Part shown: one piece after another, positions 40,045 to 49,090 of the stretch | Numbering within the stretch: the first letter of the stretch is position 1 | Layout: each line of letters starts with the position of its first letter | From: JBGQBN01 sp041494805 | GTDB lineage: Bacteria; Acidobacteriota; Terriglobia; Terriglobales; Acidobacteriaceae | DNA length: 64,000 nucleotides | Direction: 5' to 3' | NCBI GenBank assembly: GCA_041494805.1 | Contig: JBGQBN010000006.1 | Span: 59,580 to 123,579, forward strand | Translations under genes and position numbers: made by a program | The notes under the pieces: model-generated | The model's input: only the letters and a program-made list of their open reading frames with translations | Databases searched by the model: none | Told to the model about the DNA's origin: nothing

Positions 40045-40827
40045 ATGCCGAGCGAACCCAGATCCGCCAAAGTCCCCGTACGCCCTTCTGGGGATAGCAC
40101 TTCCGGGCCACCTCCGGAGCCCGGCAAGGCGCAACTTTCGCCTGCGCGACGGGTTCTCTCCAATGTGAGCAGTGTTGCCATTGATCGCGGATTGCTCGCG
40201 GTGTCCGGCGGAGCCTCTCGTTCGTCTGGAGAGGCGGATGCCCTTTTGCGCAGCGATGGGTTGACTGATGCCGAAGTCATGCTGCGGGTAAAAGCTGGCG
40301 ATCAGTCTGCTTTCGAGTACCTGGTGCAGAAGTACCGCCGGCCTATCGTGAACTTTATGTACCGCATGGCGCACAACGCGGCAGTGGCGGAAGATCTGGC
40401 GCAGGAAGTATTTCTGCGAGTGTATCGGTCGCGCGCGAGCTACGAAGCCAGCGCTAAGTTCACCACCTGGCTGTATCGCATCGCCACCAACCTGGCCGCG
40501 AACCACGCGCGTGACACGCGTCACGAGCGGCCGGAGACCATGGTGAGTCTGGACGCGCCGGATGACAACACGGGAATGACGCTGGACGTCCCGGACGATA
40601 CGATGACGGCGGAAGAAACGCTGCTGCGGCGGGAGCGATTGGTCGCCATCCGCCAGCGGGTGCAGGCTTTACCGGAGCGCCAGAGAGTGGCCGTGGTCAT
40701 GCACAAGTATCAGCAGATGGACTATCACCAGATTGCGGAAGTCCTGAAACTGAGCGAGTCCGCCACCAAGTCGCTGCTGTTCCGGGCGTACGAGACGCTG
40801 CGGGTGCAATTGAAAGAGTTTGTGTAA
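40045..40827 (+). CDS. ECF-type RNA polymerase sigma factor
   Basis: The 260-residue protein has a poorly conserved N-terminal extension of about 70 residues. Then sigma region 2 follows (LVQKYRRPIVNFMYRMAHN, EDLAQEVFLRVYRSRASYE, KFTTWLYRIATNLAANHARD) and region 4 (LPERQRVAVVMHKYQQMDYH, QIAEVLKLSESATKSLLFRA). The gene for a zinc-finger anti-sigma follows 10 bases later, so the pair forms a regulated unit. The start could also be further inside. Confidence 0.92.
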   Translation: MPSEPRSAKVPVRPSGDSTSGPPPEPGKAQLSPARRVLSNVSSVAIDRGLLAVSGGASRSSGEADALLRSDGLTDAEVMLRVKAGDQSAFEYLVQKYRRPIVNFMYRMAHNAAVAEDLAQEVFLRVYRSRASYEASAKFTTWLYRIATNLAANHARDTRHERPETMVSLDAPDDNTGMTLDVPDDTMTAEETLLRRERLVAIRQRVQALPERQRVAVVMHKYQQMDYHQIAEVLKLSESATKSLLFRAYETLRVQLKEFV

Positions 40828-40837
40828 AGGAAACGTT

Positions 40838-41329
40838 ATGACATGCAACCACATTCGCGAACTGATGCCGGACCTGGCCGCCGGAATGAGCGCGGCTACG
40901 CCCGAAGTGAAGGACCATCTCAGCTCCTGCACCGCGTGCACAGGCGCGTTGAAAGAGTTTCGCCAGACCATGGCGCTGCTCGACGAGTGGCAGGCTCCAG
41001 AACCCTCGCCGTACTTTGACGTGCGGTTGCAGGCCCGTCTGCGTGAAGAAATCGCCAAGCCTGCGGGATGGTTGCAATGGCTCCGCCGGCCGGCGCTGGC
41101 GGTGTCGCTGGCAGTGCTGATGGTGGCAGGCGTGACTCTGGTCCGCAACGGCGGGAACGGTGCTACGCCGGCGACCTCGAACGTGATTGCGACCGGACCG
41201 CAGATTCCGGCTGAGCCGGGCAGCGCGGTGGGAGACTTGCAGGCGCTGGATAAGAATGACGACCTGTACTCTGATTTCGACGTGCTCGATGATCTACAGG
41301 TGCAACAGGACGTGAGCGCGAATCCGTAG
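40838..41329 (+). CDS. Zinc-finger anti-sigma factor, membrane-anchored
   Basis: The 163-residue protein starts with an anti-sigma zinc finger (CNHIRELMPDLAAG, then VKDHLSSCTACTGALKEF), followed by one membrane helix (RPALAVSLAVLMVAGVTLV) and an acidic outer part. It should hold the preceding sigma factor until a signal arrives. ATG 40838 follows AAAGGAAACGTT. A hairpin-repeat pair separates it from a DUF3106 gene. Confidence 0.9.
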   Translation: MTCNHIRELMPDLAAGMSAATPEVKDHLSSCTACTGALKEFRQTMALLDEWQAPEPSPYFDVRLQARLREEIAKPAGWLQWLRRPALAVSLAVLMVAGVTLVRNGGNGATPATSNVIATGPQIPAEPGSAVGDLQALDKNDDLYSDFDVLDDLQVQQDVSANP

Positions 41330-41386
41330 AGTGCATTGGAAGAAGTCTACGGTCGAGATCTTTAACCGCGAAAGACCTTAGCTGTA

Positions 41387-41458
41387 GAGACGTAGCTTGC
41401 TACGTCTCGCTGGCCAGGTCGCTGGCGATGGCAACAGAGACGTTGCAAGCAACGTCTC
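41387..41458. repeat. Two palindromic repeats, copies 2 and 3
   Basis: 41387-41408 is GAGACGTAGC-TT-GCTACGTCTC, and 41437-41458 is GAGACGTTGC-AA-GCAACGTCTC; each is a perfect 10-base-arm palindrome. They resemble the copy at 19754-19775. The arm change GTAGC/GTTGC is matched on both sides of copy 2, which suggests that pairing is kept. They lie between the anti-sigma gene and the DUF3106 gene. Confidence 0.78.
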
Positions 41459-41485
41459 TACAGGCGAAGTTTGGCAAAGCGGGAA

Positions 41486-42091
41486 ATGGGGGAGAGGGTG
41501 TTTGGGCTAAGGTCCATCTGCGTATGTGTGGTGGCGGCCGCGCTGGCGGTCGCGACGCCGTGCCTGGCACAAGGCGGGCGCCGCACTGACCGCAATAATC
41601 GGCCGCGGCAACGCCAGGCGCAGAAGCAGGGCCATCACGCCGGTGCATGGCTGCGGCAGTACAAAGATCTGCCGCCGGACCAGCAGCAGAAGGCGCTGCA
41701 AAACGATCCCCAGTTCCGCAATCTTCCGCCGGAGCGGCAGCAGAAACTTCGGGAACAATTGCGGCGCTTCAACAGCCTGCCGCCCGACCGGCAACAGCGC
41801 ACCCTGAACCGCATGGAAACCTGGGAGCACCTGACTCCCGAACAGAAAGATCAGTCACGGCAGTTGTTCTCGCAGCTGAAGGACCTTCCGCCGGAGCGCC
41901 GGCAAAAGCTGCAGAGCGCGATCGAAGACCTGCGCGCGATGCCTCCGGAACAGCGCCAGCAGATGATCGATTCCGACCGCTACAAGAGCCAGTTCTCGCC
42001 GCAGGAGCGTGGCCTGCTGAACGGCATTTCGCAGCTTCCGCTGGCTCCCGCCGAGCAGAACGAGCCGGGGCCGGAAGACGAGCCGAAGTAG
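41486..42091 (+). CDS. Exported DUF3106-type protein
   Basis: After a signal peptide (SICVCVVAAALAVATPCLA) comes a repeated motif of short helices: YKDLPPDQQQKALQNDPQF, FRNLPPERQQKLREQLRRF, FNSLPPDRQQRTLNRMETW, LKDLPPERRQKLQSAIEDL. This LPPExQQ pattern is DUF3106. Such genes often follow a sigma/anti-sigma pair, as here, so it may be sensing or structural in the envelope. The start could be TTG 41471, ATG 41486 or GTG 41498. Confidence 0.8.
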   Translation: MGERVFGLRSICVCVVAAALAVATPCLAQGGRRTDRNNRPRQRQAQKQGHHAGAWLRQYKDLPPDQQQKALQNDPQFRNLPPERQQKLREQLRRFNSLPPDRQQRTLNRMETWEHLTPEQKDQSRQLFSQLKDLPPERRQKLQSAIEDLRAMPPEQRQQMIDSDRYKSQFSPQERGLLNGISQLPLAPAEQNEPGPEDEPK

Positions 42092-42433
42092 GGTACCGGA
42101 CACCACACGCCAGACCTGGTTAGCGGCTTCCGAGTGTTGAAGATGCAAGAGTTTGTAACTCGTCTGATTTGATTCGGGCCACCCAGCACCGTGGTTTTCC
42201 CCCAGCCGACCAGGCAGGAAGACCTCCACCACGCCCTGCTGCTGACTGGAAAAGGCACCGAATCGAGCCATGGGCTTGGTTTTCAAGGCGATAGGTCCGG
42301 CTGCCAAGCAGGCAACGGCAGCCCCGCCCCGAAGATCCGGGCACTGCAGCGGCATTTCACCCGACGGCAATTCGATTGCAGGGTAATCGTCGACGCCTAC
42401 CGCCCTCCCAGGCCTCCCCGAAGTGGAGCAACC
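42092..42433. other. Intergenic region upstream of the beta-helix gene
   Basis: The 342 bases contain an open frame continuous with the beta-helix gene, but its composition does not look protein-like and the signal peptide begins at 42434. No clear promoter motif or RNA was found. Confidence 0.3.
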
Positions 42434-43681
42434 ATGAAGACCCTACTGAGCGCAATCATCCTGTTTGCCGGCGCAGCTGCAGGCGCGCAGACCATCATCC
42501 ATGTCCCCGCAGACCAGCCCACGATCCAGGCGGGCATCGACGCCGCCGTGAACGGCGACACGGTACTCGTCGCCCCGGGGACCTATTTCGAGAACATCGA
42601 CTTTCACGGCAAATTGATCAAGGTGACCAGCAGCGACGGGCCCAAGGCAACGATCATTGATGGGGGACAAAAAACTTCGGTGGTGACGTTTTCCTCGGGC
42701 GAAGGCCGGAAGGCGATCTTGATGGGCTTCACCCTGACCCACGGCTTCGCGGGGAGTGCGGGTGGGGGCATTTCCATCGGCGGCTCATCCCCCAGCATCG
42801 TAAACAACGTCATCACGCAGAACTCGGCTTGCTCGCAGGGTGGAGGCATCTTTGCGATTGGGAGTGCACCACTCATCCTGGGGAATGTGATCTCCAAGAA
42901 CTTCCAGCAAGGCTGCATCGGCGGTGAGGGTGCCGGGATCATGGTGGAGAACGGCGCCGCGGGGCTGCAAATCATCGGCAACCGGATCCTGAATAACATC
43001 TGGGGCGAAGGCGCAGGCATGGACATCCGCGCTTTCGGCAACACCTTGATCGAGAGCAATCTCATCATGGGCAATATCGCCAAGGGAGAGTCACCCAGCC
43101 GGGGTGGTGGAATGCTTCTCCAGGCAAGTTCGATCAATGTGATCGCCGTCCAGAATGTAGTCGCTGCGAACCAGGCCGACCAGGGGGCGGGCATCTACTG
43201 GGCCATTTCGGGTGGAACCACTCCCATGATGTTGAATAACACCATCGCCAACAATCGGAGCACGCAGACGGGTTCCGCTCTCTACATTGCGGGAATCACA
43301 AGCGATGGAAGATTAATCAATAACCTGTTCATCGGAGGACCGAGTGAAAACGCGGTCTTTTGCGACGCAACGTTCACGAACACGCCTCCGCTATTCCGTA
43401 ACAATGACGCCTGGAGCTTCAACGCTGGGACTCCGTACGCGGGTAACTGCGCCGGGCAGACGGGGAAGGGCGGCAACATTTCCCGCAACCCTATTTTTTC
43501 CGGTCTCTTGATCAACGACTATCGCCTCCGTCCGGTATCACCCGCGATCGATACGGGCCTCAACTCAGCGCCTGGCCTTCCCGCCAACGACATTCAGGGG
43601 CAGCCCAGAATATTCGATGGGAACTTTGACGGGACAGCCACTGTGGATATGGGCGCGTATGAGTTCGAGCCCCCGAATTAA
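42434..43681 (+). CDS. Secreted right-handed parallel beta-helix protein
   Basis: The 415-residue protein has a signal peptide (TLLSAIILFAGAAAGAQ), then the start of a pectate-lyase-like coil (VPADQPTIQAGIDAAVNGDT and VLVAPGTYFENIDFHGK). About ten coils follow, with repeated N-x-I motifs (SIVNNVITQNSACSQGGGIF, LIESNLIMGNIAKGES). It ends VDMGAYEFEPPN. The fold often binds or cuts polysaccharide, but no catalytic residues are assigned. ATG 42434 follows GTGGAGCAACC. Confidence 0.85.
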   Translation: MKTLLSAIILFAGAAAGAQTIIHVPADQPTIQAGIDAAVNGDTVLVAPGTYFENIDFHGKLIKVTSSDGPKATIIDGGQKTSVVTFSSGEGRKAILMGFTLTHGFAGSAGGGISIGGSSPSIVNNVITQNSACSQGGGIFAIGSAPLILGNVISKNFQQGCIGGEGAGIMVENGAAGLQIIGNRILNNIWGEGAGMDIRAFGNTLIESNLIMGNIAKGESPSRGGGMLLQASSINVIAVQNVVAANQADQGAGIYWAISGGTTPMMLNNTIANNRSTQTGSALYIAGITSDGRLINNLFIGGPSENAVFCDATFTNTPPLFRNNDAWSFNAGTPYAGNCAGQTGKGGNISRNPIFSGLLINDYRLRPVSPAIDTGLNSAPGLPANDIQGQPRIFDGNFDGTATVDMGAYEFEPPN

Positions 43682-43721
43682 CCCAAATCCAGTTCCAGGT
43701 TAATCTGCGCCGGGGAGGTCC

Positions 43722-44666
43722 TTATTTCCGCAACAAATTCCTGGCGAGGAACAACACGTTGGCCGGACGTTCCGCCAGGCGGCGCATCAGATACGAATAC
43801 CACTCAGCGCCGAACGGAATGTAAACGCGCATGCGCCAGCCTTGCTTCACCAGGTCCCGCTGAAGATCGCGGCGAATGCCGTAAAGCATCTGGAACTCGA
43901 AGGTGTCAGGGGGAATGTTTTCGGCAGTGGCGAAGGCCTTGGCCTCTTTGATGATGTTCTCGTCGTGCGTCGCCAAACCGTGATAGACCTTGCTCTTCAT
44001 CAGGATTTTCATCAGCTTGACGTAATTGGCATCGACTTCCGATTTTTTCTGGAAAGCGATCTCGGGGGGCTCTTTGTAGGCGCCTTTGCACAGGCGAATG
44101 CGGATACCCTCGGCCAGCAGTTTCTCAATGTCGCTCTCGGCGCGTCGCATGTACGACTGGATGACCGCGCCCACATGACCGCGATTGCCGGGAATGCGGT
44201 GGAGTTCGTGAACGAAGTCCAGAGTGCGTTGAGTGTAGGGTGAGCCTTCCATGTCCACGCGCACGAAGTTGGGTGGAGTCATGGCGGCGGCTTTGGCGAC
44301 CAGGCCGGTGACTAGATCGCGGGCGAGGGTTTCGTCGACGTCGAGGCCCATGTGGGTGAGCTTCAGGCTGACGTTGGCGTCCAGTTTGCGGGCGGCGATT
44401 TCATCCAGCAACTGGTGATAGAGCTGGGCGCTGGCGCGAGCTTCATCTGCGTTGGTGACGTTTTCACCGAGATTGTCGATCGAGACGCTCCGCCCTGACT
44501 GGTTCACCTTCTTTGTGACCCGCAGTGCGTCTTCGACCTCGGTGCCAGCGACGAAGCGGCCGGAAAGGCGCTGTCCGATGGCGGAGCGCTCGGCCATCGT
44601 GCGCAGGGAGCGGCTCTCGGAGAGAGAAATGAAGAGTGCCCTCAGCACGGCATCCCCGGAAGACAA
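43722..44666 (-). CDS. putA: Proline dehydrogenase
   Basis: The 314-residue single-domain enzyme oxidises proline to pyrroline-5-carboxylate with FAD. It has ANVSLKLTHMGLDVDE, NFVRVDMEGSPYTQRTLDF, GIRIRLCKGAYKEPPEIAFQ, FEFQMLYGIRRDLQ and VYIPFGAEWYSYLMRRLAER; the last two hold substrate- and FAD-binding residues. There is no fused P5C dehydrogenase domain, so a separate gene is needed elsewhere. The symbol follows the proteobacterial PRODH name. Confidence 0.95.
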   Translation of the reverse strand: MSSGDAVLRALFISLSESRSLRTMAERSAIGQRLSGRFVAGTEVEDALRVTKKVNQSGRSVSIDNLGENVTNADEARASAQLYHQLLDEIAARKLDANVSLKLTHMGLDVDETLARDLVTGLVAKAAAMTPPNFVRVDMEGSPYTQRTLDFVHELHRIPGNRGHVGAVIQSYMRRAESDIEKLLAEGIRIRLCKGAYKEPPEIAFQKKSEVDANYVKLMKILMKSKVYHGLATHDENIIKEAKAFATAENIPPDTFEFQMLYGIRRDLQRDLVKQGWRMRVYIPFGAEWYSYLMRRLAERPANVLFLARNLLRK

Positions 44667-44769
44667 AGTGAAATGAGATTAGAAGTGCCTTGCCCATCCA
44701 TGAAGATCACAGAAATTTGTATCACACCCGGGGATGCGTCGACGCAGTGGTCATCGTTATGGAAAACAA

Positions 44770-45039
44770 CTAGGGCAGGAAAGTCTGGTCTACGTAGCAC
44801 CAGCGCCAATTTTCGCCCGGCTCAAACGACTGCATGATGGGATGTTTCGTCTGGTGGAAATGCTTTGTGGCATGTTTGTTTTTCGAGGAATCGCAGCAGC
44901 CCACGTGACCGCAGCTAAGACACTCCCGCAGATGGACCCAGGTATCGCCCATCTCCAGGCATTCCTTACAGCCCCGGCCGCTGGGGTTTACCTGGTGGAT
45001 TGCTCCTAAGTGGGAACAAGTTGCTCGTACATCCGGCAT
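44770..45039 (-). CDS. UBP-type zinc-finger protein
   Basis: The 89-residue protein is a zf-UBP domain: ATCSHLGAIHQVNPSGRGCK, ECLEMGDTWVHLRECLSC, GHVGCCDSSKNKHATKHFHQ, ending GENWRWCYVDQTF. In eukaryotes this domain binds the C-terminal Gly-Gly of ubiquitin. Bacterial stand-alone copies are known but their role is not. ATG 45039 follows GGAGGCGACCG. The Cys and His residues for several zinc ions are present. Confidence 0.88.
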   Translation of the reverse strand: MPDVRATCSHLGAIHQVNPSGRGCKECLEMGDTWVHLRECLSCGHVGCCDSSKNKHATKHFHQTKHPIMQSFEPGENWRWCYVDQTFLP

Positions 45040-45167
45040 CGGTCGCCTCCGGGGAAACCTGATCGTATCTTCGCAATAACTCCGCAATAACTACATTCTT
45101 TGACGGGGGCCGAGGCGCGCAGGATTCAAAGATCGGTTGGTCCGAACAGGTTCCGGCCTCTCTGGCT

Positions 45168-46163
45168 TCACAGTTGGGTGCGCAAAGCCCTGAGCCAGGG
45201 ATCCTCCCGCCACAACTTGCGGATAGCTTCGACCTGGTCTTGGGGTAGCGGTACGCCGTCGGACGCGCTGGCATTTTTCTCCGCCTGCTGCGGGTTGCGG
45301 GCGCCGGGAATCACGGCCGAGACGGCCGGGTTCGCCAGAATAAACTTCAGCGACCACTTGCCGAAGGCGCCGGAGTCGCCCGGCGCAATCCCGGCCAGTT
45401 TCTGCAAGCGCTCCGCGCGAGGGACCAGTTCACGCATGGTTTTCGGAGGCAGCGTGTGGCAACGGTGGTCGTCTTTGGGAAATGTAGTGTCTGGCTTGAA
45501 CTTGCCGGCGAGGATGCCGTAGTAGAGCGGTACGCGGGCGATGATCCCGACATTTTTCTTTCGCGCCAGCGGCAGGACGCTCTCCTCCATCTCCAGGCGA
45601 AGAGCGTTGTAGGGGAGCTGGATGACTTGTCCCTTGCCGCGTTCGAGCAGGGCCATGCCTTCCTCGGGCAGATCGATCGAAACGCCGTACCAGCGGATCT
45701 TGCCCTGTTTCTGCAAAAGTTCAAGGGTCTCGGGCCAGTCGCCGTTTCTGATGGTGTGCTGGTCGGGATTGTGGAGTTGGTAGAGATCGATCACATCTTT
45801 CTTCAGGCGTTTTAGGCTGTCTTCGCAGGAGCGCACGATGTGCTGGCGGCTCCAATCCTTGCCACCGGCGCCGTTGCGGACGACGTTGCCAACTTTCGAG
45901 GCGACATGGACTTTGTCCCATTCCGAGGACAGAGCCTTGCCCAGGATTTGTTCGCTGCGGCCATTGCCGTACACGTCGGCGGTGTCAAAGAAGTTGACTC
46001 CCAGTTCGCGAGCACGGCGGATGGCGGCGATGGCATCGGTTTCCGGGGTTTCTCCCCATCCCCATTGGGTGCCGGCGGCCTCGCTGGTGCCGCCAATGGC
46101 CCAGGAGCCGAAGCTGATCTCGCTGACTTTGAGGCCGGTTTGTCCGAGGGCGCGGTAGTTCAT
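45168..46163 (-). CDS. Aldo/keto reductase
   Basis: The 331-residue TIM-barrel reductase has GLKVSEISFGSWAIGG, FFDTADVYGNGRSEQILGKA (catalytic Asp and Tyr), SEWDKVHVASKVGN (Lys) and VIDLYQLHNPDQHTIRN (His), which complete the tetrad. It uses NADPH to reduce carbonyl compounds; the substrate is unknown. ATG 46163 (MNYRALGQTG) is the likely start. Neighbours give no pathway. Confidence 0.92.
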   Translation of the reverse strand: MNYRALGQTGLKVSEISFGSWAIGGTSEAAGTQWGWGETPETDAIAAIRRARELGVNFFDTADVYGNGRSEQILGKALSSEWDKVHVASKVGNVVRNGAGGKDWSRQHIVRSCEDSLKRLKKDVIDLYQLHNPDQHTIRNGDWPETLELLQKQGKIRWYGVSIDLPEEGMALLERGKGQVIQLPYNALRLEMEESVLPLARKKNVGIIARVPLYYGILAGKFKPDTTFPKDDHRCHTLPPKTMRELVPRAERLQKLAGIAPGDSGAFGKWSLKFILANPAVSAVIPGARNPQQAEKNASASDGVPLPQDQVEAIRKLWREDPWLRALRTQL

Positions 46164-46368
46164 GTTGAGGGTTGGTCCTCGCTGCGGAAGTTTGGAGTTC
46201 GTGCCCACCTACTGCACAGGAGTAGGCAAGGATCGGAGTTTACCGCAAAGCGCAGGTGGGCTGCACCGCCGGTGACGACGGGCTCAGCGCGACCTGGGGG
46301 TTTGACAGGTTTGAGCAGCATCTGCCTCCGCTGAGCGAAGCAGATGCAGATTCGGTTACTTTGCCTGC

Positions 46369-47241
46369 CTAGTGTGTACTGAGAAACTTGTCCAGCGGCT
46401 GCCAATCGGCGTCAGCACACGCTCCGCCCACGGTGTTGGTGCAAATCTCTATCTGATAGACAGGGTGTACTTCCCACAGCGATGCCCGCGCCGGATCGCC
46501 GCCGCCGGGTTTGCCGTGGGAGCAAGCCTTGTGGGCCGCGTCAAACATGAGCTGTCCGGAAACGCGCACCAGGTTACGTGTCGAGGTCTTGTTGCGGACA
46601 TATTTCTTGGTGGACGAATTGAAGACGAACAGCGCCACCCGCGAACTGATCTTCTTGGCCGTCCACAACGTCGGCCGGAAATGCGGGCTCATTTCCGCCG
46701 TCACGCTCTTGCATTCATCCTTGGCTTTCGCCTTGGGATCCTGAACCAGCGCGATATGAATGTCGTTGGCAGAGACTCCGAGCTTCTTGCAATTCACACT
46801 CTCCCCGCTTGAGGTGTCAGCGGGGTGGGCTTCGAATACATAGCCGGTGTAGCGGACGGCCATGCCTTCGTTGAAATGTCCTCCGGTGGTCGTAAAAGGG
46901 TTGCGGCCGGGGGGAAGATGTTGGCGGTTCCAACTGGGGAACTCCGGCAAAGCCTCCACCAGAGTTTCCAATGCCAGCAGATCGTCGTGCGAGATATCCA
47001 CAAACGGTGCGGCGGCGCAGAAATTGTTCTTGGCCTGGTTTTGCAGAGCCTGGCCAGAGGTTGGAGTGGTGGCATTCCCGGTGGCTTTCGGGCAGGAGCT
47101 GTCGATGGCGTGAGGTACTTCGAGGGCCGAGAAGGGGTGGCATTTCAAATCGAACTTGGTTTGGGCGGATGCGTCAAGGGCCGAGTCCAACACCAATATG
47201 GAAAAGCAAGCGGACAGGAGCAGGACCTTGAGAGAATTCAT
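46369..47241 (-). CDS. Secreted protein of unknown function
   Basis: The 290-residue protein has a signal peptide (SLKVLLLSACFSILVLDSAL). The mature part holds several Cys (LKCHPFSALEV, SSCPKATGN, NNFCAAAPF, VNCKKLGVS, HKACSHGKPGG, EICTNTVGGACAD), suggesting disulfides. NDIHIALVQDP and ASLWEVHPVYQIEIC are distinctive segments, and the latter recalls acidobacterial exported proteins. ATG 47241 follows GGAGGCCGAC. No family or activity is assigned. Confidence 0.7.
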   Translation of the reverse strand: MNSLKVLLLSACFSILVLDSALDASAQTKFDLKCHPFSALEVPHAIDSSCPKATGNATTPTSGQALQNQAKNNFCAAAPFVDISHDDLLALETLVEALPEFPSWNRQHLPPGRNPFTTTGGHFNEGMAVRYTGYVFEAHPADTSSGESVNCKKLGVSANDIHIALVQDPKAKAKDECKSVTAEMSPHFRPTLWTAKKISSRVALFVFNSSTKKYVRNKTSTRNLVRVSGQLMFDAAHKACSHGKPGGGDPARASLWEVHPVYQIEICTNTVGGACADADWQPLDKFLSTH

Positions 47242-47437
47242 GTCGGCCTCCAGGTCATCCCGGATCAGATTCCGGGAACCAGCTAGGGATTTTAGTCTCC
47301 TGCAGACTTGAAACTGCACTGATTCTTCGTTTGTTCCGAATTCAGGAAGCGGGCAGAGAGCGACGGTCGCCGATCCCGGCAACCGGCTGCCGACGTCGCC
47401 AAACTGTGCTAGTATCCCGGCCCGCGGGAAAGGGGTA

Positions 47438-49069
47438 ATGATGGACGGCTTGATGATGAACTACCCACTCACTCTGGTGCACCTGCTGGAGCGGGTGAAT
47501 CAGCTCTTCGGCAAGGTGGAAGTCGTTTCCCGCCTGCCCGACCGGTCCGTTCACCGGCACACATACGCGGATTTTTACCGGCGAGCACGGCAATTGGCGA
47601 AGGCGCTACAGCAGGCAGGAATCCAGCGCGGGGACCGGGTTGCGACCCTGATGTGGAACCACTACCGGCACCTGGAGGCCTATTTCGGAATTCCGGCTTG
47701 CGGAGGAGTGGTGCACACGCTGAACCTCAGGCTGCATCCCAATGAGCTTGGATACATCGCCCAGCACGCGGAGGATCGCATAGTCATTGTGGACGATGTG
47801 TTGCTCCCGCTGCTTGAAAAATTCAAAGATCAAGCTGGTTTCGAGCGCGTGATTGTGGTGCCTCATGCCCAGCAGCCGGTGCCGGATGGCTATGAGAACC
47901 ATGAGGAGTTCATCGCGCAGGATGCGGGCGACTTCGAGTATCCCGAGTTGGGTGAGAACGAAGCGGCGGCCATGTGCTACACCTCGGGCACAACCGGCAA
48001 GCCGAAGGGTGTGCTTTATTCCCACCGCGCACTGGTGCTGCACTCGTTCGCGTTTGCCCTGCCCGATGCTTTCGGCGTGGGGCAGCGAGATGTGCTGATG
48101 GCCCTGGCGCCGATGTTTCACGCCAACTCACATGGTCTCCCGTATGTGGCGGTCATGATGGGAGCGAAGCTGGTGTTGCCGGGGCCGCACGTGGATGCAA
48201 CCAGCTTGCTGGAGTTGTTCCACTCCGAGCAAGTCACGGTGACCACGGCCGTGCCCACGGTTTGGCTGATGATTCTGGAAGGGCTGGAGAAAAACCCGGG
48301 GCGCTACAAGCTGGCGCCTACGCTGCGCGGGCTGGTGGGAGGCACAGCGCCGCCGGAGAGCATGATCCGCGGTCTCGATCAGCAAGGAGTTCGCCTGCTT
48401 CACTTGTGGGGAATGACGGAGACTACGCCCGCGGCCACGGTCAGCCGACTGAAGTCCTACATGAGGAAGTTGCCCATCGATCAGAAGTATGCCGTGCGCT
48501 GCCGCCAGGGGTGGACGCTGCCCTTTGTCGAGATGCGCGCGGTCGGGCCCGAGGGCGAGGCGCCCTGGGATGGTGAAACCGTCGGCGAATTGCAGGTGCG
48601 CGGGCCCTGGGTGGCGGGCGGCTACTACAACCAGCCGGAAGAGAGTGGACGATGGACGGAAGACGGCTGGTTCCGCACCGGCGACGTGTGCACGATTGAC
48701 TCCGAAGGCTTCATGAAAATCGTCGACCGCAGCAAGGACATGATCAAGTCCGGCGGGGAGTGGATCAGTTCGGTGGATCTGGAGAGCGCGCTGGCGGACC
48801 ATCCGGCAGTGCGGCAGGCGGCGGTGGTAGCGGTGCCGCATCCCAAGTGGGATGAGCGGCCACTAGCCGTGATTGTTTGCAAAGATGGTCAGAAGGTTTG
48901 TGAAGAGGATTTGCGGGGGTATCTGAGCCAGAAGTTTTCCAAGTGGCAATTGCCGGATGCGTTTGTGTTTGTGGATTCGCTGCCGCATACGTCTACGGGG
49001 AAGTTGTTGAAGAGCGCGTTGCGGGAGCAGTACAAGGGATGGCAGTGGGGGAAGGCTTCTAGCCTCTAG
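47438..49069 (+). CDS. Acyl-CoA ligase (AMP-forming, medium/long chain)
   Basis: The 543-residue enzyme has AMCYTSGTTGKPKGVLYSHR (nucleotide-binding loop), LLHLWGMTETTPAATVSRLK, DGWFRTGDVCTIDSEGFM and IVDRSKDMIKSGGEWISSVD, and ends with PHTSTGKLLKSALREQ (Lys of the adenylation step). It activates fatty acids to acyl-CoA through an acyl-AMP. GAAAGGGGTA precedes ATG 47438. Two ATGs follow each other; the first is used here. Confidence 0.93.
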   Translation: MMDGLMMNYPLTLVHLLERVNQLFGKVEVVSRLPDRSVHRHTYADFYRRARQLAKALQQAGIQRGDRVATLMWNHYRHLEAYFGIPACGGVVHTLNLRLHPNELGYIAQHAEDRIVIVDDVLLPLLEKFKDQAGFERVIVVPHAQQPVPDGYENHEEFIAQDAGDFEYPELGENEAAAMCYTSGTTGKPKGVLYSHRALVLHSFAFALPDAFGVGQRDVLMALAPMFHANSHGLPYVAVMMGAKLVLPGPHVDATSLLELFHSEQVTVTTAVPTVWLMILEGLEKNPGRYKLAPTLRGLVGGTAPPESMIRGLDQQGVRLLHLWGMTETTPAATVSRLKSYMRKLPIDQKYAVRCRQGWTLPFVEMRAVGPEGEAPWDGETVGELQVRGPWVAGGYYNQPEESGRWTEDGWFRTGDVCTIDSEGFMKIVDRSKDMIKSGGEWISSVDLESALADHPAVRQAAVVAVPHPKWDERPLAVIVCKDGQKVCEEDLRGYLSQKFSKWQLPDAFVFVDSLPHTSTGKLLKSALREQYKGWQWGKASSL

Positions 49070-49090
49070 CTGCTCCCCACGTTGGCCTGG

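Noticed and set aside
41387..41458. Terminator of the anti-sigma gene
   Set aside because: The two palindromes lack a following T run and recur elsewhere, so a repeat is the better description.
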